A stretch of DNA of 64,000 bases from JBFAPK01 sp040676675 (GCF_040676675.1 NZ_JBFAPK010000025.1:60676-124675), one strand, 5' to 3'; counted from the first letter of the stretch, positions 24,221 to 34,567 are shown. Notes: generated from the sequence alone by a model not told the origin. A program made the numbers and translations.

Positions 24221-24826
24221 GTGACCGCCGTCTTCAGCCACGGTCGGCTCCGGCTCTACCTGCTCAAGCTGCTCGACGACGGTCCGAAGCACGGCTACGA
24301 GCTGATCCGGCTGCTGGAGGACCGCTTCCTCGGGCTCTACGCGCCGAGCGCCGGCACAATCTACCCCCGCCTGGCGCGGATGGAGGCCGAGCGTCTGGTG
24401 ACCCACACCGCCGCCGGCGGGCGCAAGGTCTACGAGATCACCGACGCGGGCCGCGCCGAGCTGCGACAGCGCGCCGGCGAGCTGGCGACGCTCGAATCGG
24501 ACATCAGGAACTCCGTCGCGGATCTCGCCAGCCTCGCCGGGGAGATCCAGAGCGAGGTACGCGGCTCGGTGCGCGACCTCAAGCGGGAGCTGCGGGCGGA
24601 GGCGCGGCGCGAGCGGGTGCTCCCGCCCCGTACCGTCCCGCGGGCCGCGCCCAGCGGTGACAATGGCGGTGGCGACGTCGCCGACGAGTTCGACCGCCGG
24701 CTCGTCGCGCTGGTGGACGAGGTACGGGCGCTGGTACGCGGCCGGCGCTTCACCGACTCGCAGCTGCGTACCGCGATCCGGGTGCTGGACGGGGCGCTCG
24801 ACGGGCTGCGGCGGCTGCTCAGGTAG
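24221..24826 (+). CDS. PadR-family transcriptional regulator
   Basis: This 201-residue protein starts at GTG 24221. The winged helix covers residues 1-85: LRLYLLKLLDDGPKHGYELIRLLEDRF, then GTIYPRLARMEAERLVTH (recognition helix and wing) and GRKVYEITDAGRAEL. The C-terminal part (LATLESDIRNSVADLASLAGEIQSEVRGSVRDLKREL) is a long helical, probably coiled-coil dimerisation segment. A tail (FDRRLVALVDEVRALVRGRRF) follows. It likely represses its own operon through the TATCGCG repeats at 23251. No ligand is known. Confidence 0.92.
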   Translation: MTAVFSHGRLRLYLLKLLDDGPKHGYELIRLLEDRFLGLYAPSAGTIYPRLARMEAERLVTHTAAGGRKVYEITDAGRAELRQRAGELATLESDIRNSVADLASLAGEIQSEVRGSVRDLKRELRAEARRERVLPPRTVPRAAPSGDNGGGDVADEFDRRLVALVDEVRALVRGRRFTDSQLRTAIRVLDGALDGLRRLLR

Positions 24827-24881
24827 CCCCGGGCGGGCGCGGCCGGCGGCGGGCCGCCCGCCGCCGCGGAACCTGTGGCGC

Positions 24882-24900
24882 TTCTCAGGAATTTTTCAGG
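24882..24900 (+). promoter_or_regulatory. Direct repeat upstream of the response regulator
   Basis: TTCTCAGG (24882-24889) and TTTTCAGG (24893-24900) form an 11-bp-period direct repeat, as expected for tandem binding of an OmpR-type dimer. It lies 44 bases before the regulator's ATG, so autoregulation is likely. MprA-type regulators recognise loosely conserved direct repeats. Confidence 0.5.
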
Positions 24901-24943
24901 CCGCCCCCAGCGGAGACGCAGCGGCGGGGCGCAAGATGGGCGC

Positions 24944-25648
24944 ATGGCCGCCGCAACCCAGACCGAGGCACGACTACTCGTGGTCGAGGACGACCCCAAC
25001 ATCCTCGAACTGCTCTCCGCGAGCCTGCGCTTCGCCGGGTTCGACGTCGCCACCGCCACGAGCGGCAGCGGGGCGGTCACAGCCGCCAAGGAGCGCCGTC
25101 CCGACCTGGTCGTGCTCGACGTCATGCTGCCGGACCTCGACGGCTTCGAGGTCATCCGGCTGCTGCGCGAGGGCGGCACGCGTACCCCGGTGGTCTTCCT
25201 GACCGCCCGGGACGCCACCGACGACAAGATCCGCGGGCTGACGCTCGGCGGCGACGACTACGTCACCAAGCCGTTCAGCCTGGAGGAGCTGACCGCCCGG
25301 ATCCGGGCGGTGCTGCGCCGTACGGCCACGGGGGAGCGGGCCCCGTCCCGGCTCACCTTCGCCGACCTGGAGCTGGACGAGGAGACCCACGAGGTGCACC
25401 GGGCCGGCCAGCGGGTGCAGCTCTCGCCGACCGAGTTCAAGCTCCTGCGCTACCTGATGCTCAACGCCAACCGGGTGCTCTCCAAGGCGCAGATCCTCGA
25501 CCACGTCTGGAACTACGACTTCCGCGGCGACGACAACATCGTCGAGTCGTACATCTCCTACCTGCGCCGAAAAGTGGACAACACGCAGCCTCGACTGATC
25601 CACACCCTCCGCGGGGTCGGCTACGTGCTGCGTAAACCGGCGGCGTGA
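24944..25648 (+). CDS. OmpR-family response regulator (MprA-like)
   Basis: This 234-residue protein has a receiver domain (EDDPNILELL acidic pair, phospho-acceptor Asp59 in LVVLDVMLP, T in FLTARDA, and Lys in YVTKPFSLEEL). A winged-helix output domain follows (VQLSPTEFKLLRYLMLNANRVLSKAQIL, IVESYISYLRRKVD, IHTLRGVGYVLR). The ATG at 24944 fits the family start better than the in-frame 24875. Its stop overlaps the GTG of the kinase gene (GTGA). With the kinase and the HtrA-like protease after it, the order matches mprA-mprB-pepD of mycobacteria, which respond to envelope stress. Confidence 0.94.
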   Translation: MAAATQTEARLLVVEDDPNILELLSASLRFAGFDVATATSGSGAVTAAKERRPDLVVLDVMLPDLDGFEVIRLLREGGTRTPVVFLTARDATDDKIRGLTLGGDDYVTKPFSLEELTARIRAVLRRTATGERAPSRLTFADLELDEETHEVHRAGQRVQLSPTEFKLLRYLMLNANRVLSKAQILDHVWNYDFRGDDNIVESYISYLRRKVDNTQPRLIHTLRGVGYVLRKPAA

Positions 25649-27285
25649 ACGGCCCGCAGCCGCTGGCCGACCTGCGTGAGCGCGTGGCGCGGTCCGGCCT
25701 GCACGACCACCTGCCGCTCAAGGGCAAGCTGCGCGGTACGCCCCTGCGGATCAAGCTGGTCGCGGCGGTACTGGCCCTGGTCGCCGCCGCCCTGCTGGTG
25801 ATCAGCGTCAGCACCACGTTCTTCCTGCACAGCTACCTCGTCGGCCAGGTCGACTCGGAGCTGAAGGGCTCCATCCAGACGTTCTCGTCGATCGCGCAGG
25901 AGCTCCAGGAGACGCAGCAGCCCGGTACGGTCCGGGTCACGCTGCCCACCGACTACCTGGTGGTGATGACCGACCCGCAGACCGGTCGGGTGGACGACCA
26001 GGTCGTCTACGACACCGGCCGCTTCCGGGTGCAGGACCTGCCGCAGTGGCCGGCGGACGCCGACGGCTTCGCCAAGCTGCAGGGCGCGCCGTTCACCGTG
26101 CGGGCCCGGGACAGCAGTGTGCGGTGGCGGATGCTCTACACCCGGTTGCCGGGCGGGCCGATGATCGCCGCTGGGCAGCAGTTGATCGACGTGGACCTGG
26201 TGGTGAAGCGGCTCATCTGGATCGACGTGCTGGTCGGCGGGGCGGTGCTGATCCTGCTCGCCTCGCTCGGCGCGGCCGGCGTCCGTACCAGCCTCAGGCC
26301 GCTGGTGGACATCGAGCGTACGGCCGCGGCGATCGCCGGCGGGGACCTGACCCGTCGGGTGCCCGACCCGGAGCCCGGGGCGGCCGAGCCGCAGAGCGAG
26401 CTGGGCCGGCTCTCCCGGGCGCTGAACATGATGCTGACCCAGATCGAGGCGGCCTTCCGGGCCCGCGCGGCCTCCGAGACCGCCGCCCGCGCGGCCGAGT
26501 CCGCGGCCCGGGACGCGGCCGTGGCGGCCCAGGCATCCGAGGCCCGGGCCCGCCGCTCCGAGGAGCGGATGCGGCAGTTCGTGGCGGACGCCTCGCACGA
26601 GCTGCGCACCCCGCTGACCACCATCCGCGGCTTCGCCGAGTTGTACCGGCAGGGCGCGGCGACCTCGCCGGAGGATGTCACCCGGCTGCTGCGCCGGATC
26701 GAGGACGAGGCGGCCCGGATGGGGCTGCTGGTCGAGGACCTGCTCCTGCTGGCCCGGCTGGACCGGGAGCGCCCGCTCGCGCTCGCCCCGGTCGAGCTGC
26801 GGGTGCTCGCCACCGAGGCGGTGCAGGCCGCGGCCGCCGTCGCGCCCGAGCGGCAGATCGAGTTGGAGATCGCGCCGGGGGCCGGTCAGCTGGTGGTGCT
26901 CGGCGACGACGCGCGCCTGCGGCAGGTGCTCGGCAACCTGATGACCAACGCGATCACCCACACCCCACCGACCGCCTCGGTGACGCTGCGGCTGCGCGGC
27001 GAACCGGGCAACGTGGCGGTGGTGGAGGTCGCCGACACCGGTCCGGGACTCACGCCGGAGCAGGCCGAACGGGTCTTCGAACGGTTCTACCGGGCGGACG
27101 CCGCGCGCAGCCGCCGGGCGGGCGGCGCCACCGGTACCGGGCTGGGGCTGGCCATCGTCGCCGCCCTGGTCGCCGCCCACCACGGCACCGTCGAGGTGCT
27201 GACCACGCCGGGCGGCGGCGCCACCTTCCGGGTCCGCCTGCCGCTCGCGGATCCGGCCGAAACGGACAGCGACACTCACAGCTAA
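25645..27285 (+). CDS. Sensor histidine kinase (MprB-like)
   Basis: This 546-residue membrane kinase has TM1 (LVAAVLALVAAALLVISVSTTFF) and an extracytoplasmic domain of about 130 residues. TM2 (IWIDVLVGGAVLILLASLGAAG) is followed by HAMP (LRPLVDIERTAAAIAGGDLTRR), DHp with DASHELRTPLTT (His318), and HATPase boxes NLMTNAITHTP, VADTGPGL and GTGLGLAIV. An Ala-rich coiled segment (26450-26560) between HAMP and DHp is longer than usual and may extend the signalling helix. The GTG overlaps the regulator's stop. It should phosphorylate that regulator; the signal is unknown, with envelope stress likely from context. Confidence 0.94.
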   Translation: MNGPQPLADLRERVARSGLHDHLPLKGKLRGTPLRIKLVAAVLALVAAALLVISVSTTFFLHSYLVGQVDSELKGSIQTFSSIAQELQETQQPGTVRVTLPTDYLVVMTDPQTGRVDDQVVYDTGRFRVQDLPQWPADADGFAKLQGAPFTVRARDSSVRWRMLYTRLPGGPMIAAGQQLIDVDLVVKRLIWIDVLVGGAVLILLASLGAAGVRTSLRPLVDIERTAAAIAGGDLTRRVPDPEPGAAEPQSELGRLSRALNMMLTQIEAAFRARAASETAARAAESAARDAAVAAQASEARARRSEERMRQFVADASHELRTPLTTIRGFAELYRQGAATSPEDVTRLLRRIEDEAARMGLLVEDLLLLARLDRERPLALAPVELRVLATEAVQAAAAVAPERQIELEIAPGAGQLVVLGDDARLRQVLGNLMTNAITHTPPTASVTLRLRGEPGNVAVVEVADTGPGLTPEQAERVFERFYRADAARSRRAGGATGTGLGLAIVAALVAAHHGTVEVLTTPGGGATFRVRLPLADPAETDSDTHS

Positions 27286-27328
27286 AACCCAGCCGCAATC
27301 CAGTTCAGTCGCAGAGCGCAGGGGCAGA

Positions 27329-29011
27329 GTGAGGGACATGAACGAGTACGAGACCGACCCGCAGCGGCCGCCGGCCACCCCAGACGCCGAGCCGTCGCAT
27401 CCCACCGCCGAGCTGCCTCGTGATCGCGGGCAGTCCGACTCCGCCACGCCGGCGTCCGAGCCGGGCACCACCGGCTCCGCCTGGGCCGCGCCGTCGCACC
27501 AGCCGCCCGCGGCCGGTACCGGCGAGCCCAGCACCGCCCCGCTCCCCCCGGCCGGCGGTCCCGCGCCGTTCGGCAGTCCGGCGCCCGGCGCCCCGGGCGC
27601 TCCGGCGGCCCCCGGTGGTGGCGAGGCCCCCACCGCCCCGGTCACCCCGATCAGCTCGCCCACCGGGTCGCCGTACCCGGCCGGGCCGGTCCCCTCCGCG
27701 CCGGGCGCGGGCCGCCTGCCGGACGGTACGCACCAGGTCGGCTACCAGCCGAACCCGTGGCACCCCGGCTACCAGCACAGCGCCCAGCACAACCAGCCGG
27801 GCTGGGCGGCCAACCCCAGCTACCCCGGCCAGCACGGGCCGGGCGTGAACGTACCCCCGCCGGGACAGCACCCCGCCGGTCCGCCGCTGCCGCCGTGGGC
27901 CCAGGGACCGGCCGGTCCCCGGCCCAACGCCGTCGCCGGACGGCTGGCGAAGGTGGCCGCGGTCGGCGCCGCCGCGCTGGTGCTGATGGTCGGCTCCGGT
28001 ATCGCCGGTGGCGTCGCCGCCCTGGCCATCCGGCACGACGGCCCGGCCGGCGTGACCCGCACCTACTCGGCCGCGCCCGTGCTGAACAGCGCGGACCTGC
28101 CGAAGATCGCGGCGCAGGTCGAGAACAGCGTCGTTTCGATCACCACCGGTAGCGCCGAGGGCTCCGGGGTGGTGCTCAGCGCGGACGGTTACGTACTCAG
28201 CAACAACCACGTGGTGGCGAGCGCCCAGGGCAACACGGTCAAGGTGGTCTTCGCCGACGGCAAGACCGCGAGCGCGAAGATCATCGGTACCGACCCGAAG
28301 ACCGACCTCGCCGTGATCAAGGCGGACGGCGTCTCCGGGCTCACCCCGGCCAAGTTCGGCGACAGCGACGCGATGCAGGTGGGCGACACCGTGCTCGCGC
28401 TCGGTAGCCCGCTCGGCCTGCAGGGCTCGGTTACGGCCGGCATCATCAGCGCCCGCGACCGCACCATCCAGACCGGTGGCGAGGACGAGCAGGAGCCGAC
28501 CAACCCGTTCCAGCGGCCGCAGCAGCAGGCCCCGGTCAGCTCGATCTCCGGCCTGCTGCAGACCGACGCGCCGATCAACCCCGGCAACTCGGGCGGCGCT
28601 CTGATCAACACCCGCAGCGAGGTGATCGGCATCAACACGGCCATCGCCACCGCGGGCCAGAGCAACGGCAACATCGGCGTCGGCTTCGCCATCCCGAGCA
28701 ACAAGGCCAAGGCCGTGGCCGACCTGCTGCGCCAGGGCAAGAAGGTCAGCCACCCGTCGCTCGGTGTGGGCGTCGGCGACAACGAGAGCGGCGGCGCGGT
28801 GATCAGCTCCGTGACGCCGGGCAGCCCGGCTGAGAAGGCCGGCCTCCAGCAGGGCGACGTGGTCACCAGGTTCGGCGACAAGATCATCAACGGCTCGAAC
28901 GACCTCGTGGCCGCCGTCCAGTCCGGCAAGGTCGGTGACCAGGTACAGCTGACCTTCACCCGGAACGGGGCGGAAAAGACTGCAACCGTGACGCTGGCTG
29001 AGACGTCGTAA
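27329..29011 (+). CDS. HtrA/DegP-type serine protease with PDZ domain (PepD-like)
   Basis: This protein of about 560 residues has a Pro/Gly-rich cytosolic N-terminal tail (about 190 residues). One TM helix (LAKVAAVGAAALVLMVGSGIAGGVAALAI) precedes a trypsin-fold domain with the triad His294 (SNNHVVAS), Asp326 (KTDLAVIK) and Ser421 (NPGNSGGAL). A C-terminal PDZ domain follows (SLGVGVGDNESGGAVISSVTPGSPAEKAGLQQGDVV). It degrades or chaperones misfolded envelope proteins. It follows the two-component pair by 43 bases and is likely in the same operon. The start is uncertain between GTG 27329 and ATG 27338. A hairpin terminator follows. Confidence 0.94.
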   Translation: MRDMNEYETDPQRPPATPDAEPSHPTAELPRDRGQSDSATPASEPGTTGSAWAAPSHQPPAAGTGEPSTAPLPPAGGPAPFGSPAPGAPGAPAAPGGGEAPTAPVTPISSPTGSPYPAGPVPSAPGAGRLPDGTHQVGYQPNPWHPGYQHSAQHNQPGWAANPSYPGQHGPGVNVPPPGQHPAGPPLPPWAQGPAGPRPNAVAGRLAKVAAVGAAALVLMVGSGIAGGVAALAIRHDGPAGVTRTYSAAPVLNSADLPKIAAQVENSVVSITTGSAEGSGVVLSADGYVLSNNHVVASAQGNTVKVVFADGKTASAKIIGTDPKTDLAVIKADGVSGLTPAKFGDSDAMQVGDTVLALGSPLGLQGSVTAGIISARDRTIQTGGEDEQEPTNPFQRPQQQAPVSSISGLLQTDAPINPGNSGGALINTRSEVIGINTAIATAGQSNGNIGVGFAIPSNKAKAVADLLRQGKKVSHPSLGVGVGDNESGGAVISSVTPGSPAEKAGLQQGDVVTRFGDKIINGSNDLVAAVQSGKVGDQVQLTFTRNGAEKTATVTLAETS

Positions 29012-29077
29012 GTATCAGCACCCCGACCACCTGCGGGCGCAGGCTTCCCTCATCCGGAGGCTTGTCCCTCCCCACGA

Positions 29078-29122
29078 GCGGCGGGTGATGTGACCAAGGG
29101 GGTTGGTCACGTCACCCGCCGC
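29078..29122 (+). terminator. Long hairpin ending the two-component/protease operon
   Basis: The 19-bp arms (29078-29096 and 29104-29122, GCGGCGGGTGATGTGACCA) pair with one G-U wobble around a 7-nt loop, 66 bases after the protease stop. It is the strongest hairpin in this part of the window. Confidence 0.85.
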
Positions 29123-29271
29123 TTCTACGTCTCCGGCCGGTCCGTGCGCCTCGGGCCGGTCCTCGCGTCTGCGGCCGCGCTTCACCCGTCCCGGGTGAGG
29201 GACGCTCACCCCGGCGCGGCCGAGGATCGCCAGAGCGGGAACGTGAGGGACCGACCGTGGGAGGGCTTCCG

Positions 29272-29949
29272 ATGACCACGGAGACCGCCAGGCGCGGGGA
29301 CACCGAGATCCAGCGCGACGTCCTGGAGGAGCTGCGCTGGGACGCGCGGGTACAGCCGAACGAGGTCGGCGTGACCGTGCGGGACGGCGTGGTGGTGCTG
29401 ACCGGGTGGGTGGACAACTACGCCAAGAGGTGGGCGGCGGAGCGGGCGGCACACCGGCTGCGCGGCGTACGCGGGGTCGCCAACGACATCGAGGTGCGGC
29501 TGCCCGGCTCGGCCGAGCGTACGGACACCGAGCTGGCCACCGCGGTGACCCGCTCGCTGGAGTGGGACGCCTTCGTACCGTCCGAGGGGCTCGACGTCAC
29601 CGTCTCCAACGGCTGGGTGATGCTGCGGGGCGAGGTCGAGTGGGGCTACCAGCGGCTCGCCGCCGAGCGTGGCGTACGCCGGCTGGCCGGGGTCCGGGGC
29701 GTCACGAACCTGATCGCGGTCCGGCCCGGCGTCCGGCCGGAGCCGGACGAGATCAAGCGGGACGTCCGGGAGGCGCTGATCCGTACCACCCCCGTCGACA
29801 TGGAACGGATCACCGTCGAGGTCGACGGCGACGAGGTGGTCGTCGTCGGCACGGTCCGCTCCTGGCAGGAGCGCGAGCTGGTGGAACGGACCGCCTGGTC
29901 GGCGCCGGGGGTCTGCGCGGTGCGGACCAGGCTCGGAGTACTCGGCTGA
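29272..29949 (+). CDS. Triple BON-domain protein
   Basis: The protein is 225 residues from ATG 29272, behind GGGAGGG. It contains three BON repeats. One starts at IQRDVLEELRWDARVQPNEVGVTV (residues 13-80), one at ELATAVTRSLEWDAFVPSEGLDV (85-155) and one at EIKRDVREALIRTTPVDMERITV (160-225). Each has the conserved VxLxGxVxxxxER strand-helix unit. BON domains bind phospholipid or support outer structures (OsmY, large osmotic-stress proteins). There is no signal peptide, so the protein may act inside the cell. It stands alone between an envelope-stress operon and a glycosyltransferase. A role in osmotic or membrane stress is inferred. Confidence 0.9.
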   Translation: MTTETARRGDTEIQRDVLEELRWDARVQPNEVGVTVRDGVVVLTGWVDNYAKRWAAERAAHRLRGVRGVANDIEVRLPGSAERTDTELATAVTRSLEWDAFVPSEGLDVTVSNGWVMLRGEVEWGYQRLAAERGVRRLAGVRGVTNLIAVRPGVRPEPDEIKRDVREALIRTTPVDMERITVEVDGDEVVVVGTVRSWQERELVERTAWSAPGVCAVRTRLGVLG

Positions 29950-30020
29950 GCGGCAGGGGCATCCGGCCGATACGCGGGCCGGCGGTCTCCGTCCACGAAC
30001 GACCAGGAGGGCTCGGGTAC

Positions 30021-31139
30021 GTGAACCAGACCTCGGTCCATCGCCCGCCCCGGCAGGGCGCGCTGCGGATCGCGATGGTCGTGCCGCCCTGGTACGAGCT
30101 GCCGCCCCCCGGGTACGGCGGCCTGGAGCAGGTCTGCGCCGCGCTGGTGGACGCCCTGGTCGAGCGCGGGCACGAGGTGACACTCTTCGGGGCGGGCGCC
30201 TCGACCGGAACCTCCGCCCGGTTCGTGCCGACCGAGGCCGAGTTGCAGGCGCACCGGCTCGGCCAGGCACTGCCCGAGCTGGCGCACCTGGCCCGGGTCA
30301 ACCGCCTGATCTCGCCGGAGGTATTCGACCTGGTCCACGACCACACCACCACCGGACCGCTGGTCGCGCCGCTGCGCCCGGTACCGACCGTCGCGACGGT
30401 GCACGGCCGGCCGAAGGGGGAACTGGGCGACATCCTCCGCGAGGTGGACCCCTCCGTCGGGCTGGTGGCGATCTCGGCGGCGCAGCGCCGGCTCCACCCC
30501 GAGCTGCGCTGGGCGGCCACGGTGCACCACGGCATCCGCTGGGACGGCCTGCCGCACAAGTCGACGCCCGGGACCGGCCCGGTCCTCTGGCTGGCGCGTT
30601 TCAGCGCCGACAAGGGGCCCGACCTGGCCATCCGCTCCTGCCGCGCCGCCGGGCTGCCGCTGGTGCTCGCCGGCAAGCTCGACGATCCGCTGGAGAAGCG
30701 CTACTTCGCCGAGGTGGTCGAACCGATGCTCGGGCCGGACGTGCGCGTGGTGCGCAACCCCGACCGGGAGACCTGCCTCGAGCTCCTGCTCGCCGCCCGG
30801 AGCATGGTGCTGCCGATCCGCTGGGAGGAGCCGTTCGGCATGGTGATGCTGGAGGCGATGGCCACCGGTACGCCGGTCGTGGCGCTCGACCGGGGCGCGG
30901 TGCCGGAGCTGATCCGATCCGGGGTGACCGGGGTGGTCTGCCGGGACCCGGCCGAGCTTCCGGACGCGTTGCGCCAGGCCGCGGTGCTGGACCCGGGAGA
31001 CTGCGTGACCCACGTCCGGACGCGCTTCTCGGCGGAGCGGATGGCCGAGGGCTACGAGGCCCTCTACCGCGACTTCGCGGTCTCCGCCGCCCCCGAGCCG
31101 GTCCGCGCCGGCCTGGCCCCGGCGACCGCGCGCCACTGA
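30021..31139 (+). CDS. Family 4 glycosyltransferase
   Basis: This 372-residue protein is a GT-B-fold glycosyltransferase. The N-domain starts IAMVVPPWYELPPPGYGGLEQVCAALVDALVERGHEVTLFG. The C-domain has VLWLARFSADKGPDLAIRSCRAAGLPLVLAGK and the E-x7-E nucleotide-sugar motif in EEPFGMVMLEAMATGTPVVALDRGAVPELI. The GTG at 30021 was chosen for AGGAGG at 30005. Donor and acceptor are unknown; it resembles the large group acting on glycolipids or capsule-type polymers. The next gene is an orphan sugar-ABC ATPase. Confidence 0.92.
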   Translation: MNQTSVHRPPRQGALRIAMVVPPWYELPPPGYGGLEQVCAALVDALVERGHEVTLFGAGASTGTSARFVPTEAELQAHRLGQALPELAHLARVNRLISPEVFDLVHDHTTTGPLVAPLRPVPTVATVHGRPKGELGDILREVDPSVGLVAISAAQRRLHPELRWAATVHHGIRWDGLPHKSTPGTGPVLWLARFSADKGPDLAIRSCRAAGLPLVLAGKLDDPLEKRYFAEVVEPMLGPDVRVVRNPDRETCLELLLAARSMVLPIRWEEPFGMVMLEAMATGTPVVALDRGAVPELIRSGVTGVVCRDPAELPDALRQAAVLDPGDCVTHVRTRFSAERMAEGYEALYRDFAVSAAPEPVRAGLAPATARH

Positions 31140-31319
31140 GCGTCCGCCGCCGGAGCGCGTGCTCCTCCGCCGGTGCCGGGCGATCCTCTGGCGGGCCCGC
31201 TGCCGGGCCGGGCGCGGGTTGCCGGGCGACCGTCCGGCGGGCCGGGGCCGACCGTCCGGCGCAGCGGGGTGGCGGTGGCGGCGGCCCGACCCGGACGATG
31301 GCGGCGGGAGGTGGTCGTC

Positions 31320-32702
<1,383 letters not shown>

Positions 32703-32767
32703 TCCCGACGCGGGGTGCGGCGACCCGCGCTCGTGGTCCGGTCCGGTAATCCCGATGGGGCGGGGTC

Positions 32768-32797
32768 TGGACAGGAACAGTTAACAGTCCTAATAAT
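32768..32797 (+). promoter_or_regulatory. Candidate chitinase promoter
   Basis: TGGACA (32768-32773, one mismatch to TTGACA) and AATAAT (32792-32797, one mismatch to TATAAT) are 18 bases apart. They lie 54 bases before the chitinase ATG in an unusually AT-rich patch. GGTCTGGACA overlaps the -35 and faintly resembles the TGGTCTAGACCA repeats of actinomycete chitinase promoters bound by DasR; that part is weak. Confidence 0.5.
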
Positions 32798-32850
32798 TGG
32801 CGAACCGTCGACGCACCTCAATACCCCCACACCCCCAGTGGAGGCCACCC

Positions 32851-34446
32851 ATGACCCGCCCCCACACACCCCACCCACGCTCCCGGCCACCTTCGCGCCC
32901 CCGCACCCGCACCCTCCTACTCGCCACCCTCACCACCACCCTGACCGCCACCACCGCCGCAATCGCGCTCACCACCCCCGCCTACGCCGCCGGACCCACC
33001 GCCACCTTCACCAAAACCAGCGACTGGGGCACCGGCTGGGAAGGCAAATACACCATCACCAACCCCGGCCCCACCACCATCACCACCTGGACCCTCACCC
33101 TCGACCTCCCCACCGGCACCACCATCACCACCTACTGGGACACCCAACTCACCACCACCGGCACCCACCACACCTTCACCAACCGCACCTACAACGGCAC
33201 CCTCACCCCCGGCACCACCACCAGCTTCGGCTTCAACGCCACCGGACCCGGAACCCCCACCAACTGCACCATCAACAACCAACCCTGCGCCGGCGGCACC
33301 ACCCCCACCACCCCACCGGCCACCACCCCGCCACCAACGACCCCACCACCCACCACGCCACCACCCACCACGCCACCACCCACCACACCGCCACCCACCA
33401 GCCCACCCCCGAACACGGGACTGCCCAAGCACGCCCTGATCGGGTACCTGCACGCCAGCTTCGCCAACGGCTCGGGGTACCTGCGGATGGCCGACGTGCC
33501 GTCCGAATGGGACATCATCAACCTGGCCTTCGGAGAGCCCACCTCGGTCACCTCGGGCGACATCCGGTTCAACCTCTGCCCGGCCAGCGAGTGCCCCGGA
33601 GTGGAGTCCGAGGCGGAGTTCACCGCCGCGATCCGGGCCAAGCAGCAGCAGGGCAAGAAGGTGCTGATCTCGATCGGCGGCCAGAACGGGCAGGTGCAGC
33701 TCACCACCACCGCGGCCCGGGACGCGTTCGTCCGCTCGGTCAGCGCCATCATCGACCGGTACGGGCTGAACGGGCTGGACATCGACTTCGAGGGTCACTC
33801 GCTGTCGCTCAACGCCGGCGACACCGACTTCCGCAACCCGACCACCCCGGTGATCGTCAACCTGATCTCCGCCATCCGCAGCCTCAAGCAGCGGTACGGG
33901 GCGGGCTTCGTACTGACGATGGCGCCGGAGACGTTCTTCGTGCAGCTCGGGTACCAGTATTACGGTTCGGGCCCGTTCGGCGGCCAGGACCCGCGCGCCG
34001 GCTCGTACCTGCCGGTGATCCACGCGCTGCGCAACGACCTGACGGTGCTGCACGTCCAGGACTACAACTCGGGGCCGATCATGGGGCTGGACAACCAGTA
34101 CCACAACATGGGCGGCGCGGACTTCCACATCGCCATGACCGACATGCTGCTCGCCGGGTTCCCGGTGGCCGGTAACACCGCCAACGTCTTCCCGGCGCTG
34201 CGCGAGGACCAGGTGGCCTTCGGTACGCCGGCGGCGGTCAGCGCGGGCAACGGCTACGTGGCGCCGGCCGGGGTGCAGCAGGCGGTCAACTGCCTGGTTC
34301 GCGGCACCGGCTGCGGCGGGTACGCCCCGCGCAGCGGCACCAATCCCGGCTTCCGCGGACTGATGACGTGGTCGATCAACTGGGACCGGTACTACGGCTG
34401 GGAATTCCGCAACAGCCACGAGCCGTTCCTGAACGCGCTGCCCTGA
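32851..34446 (+). CDS. Secreted GH18 chitinase with N-terminal CBM2-like module
   Basis: This 531-residue exoenzyme has a signal peptide (RTLLLATLTTTLTATTAAIALTTPAYA), then a CBM2-like beta module (TKTSDWGTGWEGKYTITNPG, WTLTLDLPTGTTITTYWD, CTINNQPC). A Pro/Thr linker of PPPTT units follows, then a GH18 barrel. GLNGLDIDFEG supplies the DxxDxDxE catalytic acid Glu314; other signatures are HALIGYLHASFANG, KVLISIGGQNG and GLMTWSINWDRYYG. It hydrolyses chitin outside the cell. The layout matches Streptomyces modular chitinases. The start ATG follows GTGGAGG. The DNA for signal, CBM and linker (to about 33420) is extremely C-rich on this strand, unlike the catalytic part. Confidence 0.95.
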   Translation: MTRPHTPHPRSRPPSRPRTRTLLLATLTTTLTATTAAIALTTPAYAAGPTATFTKTSDWGTGWEGKYTITNPGPTTITTWTLTLDLPTGTTITTYWDTQLTTTGTHHTFTNRTYNGTLTPGTTTSFGFNATGPGTPTNCTINNQPCAGGTTPTTPPATTPPPTTPPPTTPPPTTPPPTTPPPTSPPPNTGLPKHALIGYLHASFANGSGYLRMADVPSEWDIINLAFGEPTSVTSGDIRFNLCPASECPGVESEAEFTAAIRAKQQQGKKVLISIGGQNGQVQLTTTAARDAFVRSVSAIIDRYGLNGLDIDFEGHSLSLNAGDTDFRNPTTPVIVNLISAIRSLKQRYGAGFVLTMAPETFFVQLGYQYYGSGPFGGQDPRAGSYLPVIHALRNDLTVLHVQDYNSGPIMGLDNQYHNMGGADFHIAMTDMLLAGFPVAGNTANVFPALREDQVAFGTPAAVSAGNGYVAPAGVQQAVNCLVRGTGCGGYAPRSGTNPGFRGLMTWSINWDRYYGWEFRNSHEPFLNALP

Positions 34447-34529
34447 CCGGACGGACCACCCGCCCGGTCCGGGCCACCTGTCCCGATCGGACCGCCGGCC
34501 CGGACCGGGCCACCAGTCCGGTCGACCGA

Positions 34530-34562
34530 GGCCCCTTGTCATCGGCGCGATGGCAAGGGGCC
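34530..34562. terminator. Bidirectional hairpin between chitinase and kinase genes
   Basis: The 13-bp arms (34530-34542 and 34550-34562, GGCCCCTTGTCAT) pair with one G-U wobble around a 7-nt loop, between convergent genes. Confidence 0.8.
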
Positions 34563-34567
34563 CGTCC

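Noticed and set aside
33189..33782. Gly/Val-rich frame antisense to the chitinase linker
   Set aside because: VVGGG repeats are just the complement of the PPPTT linker codons.
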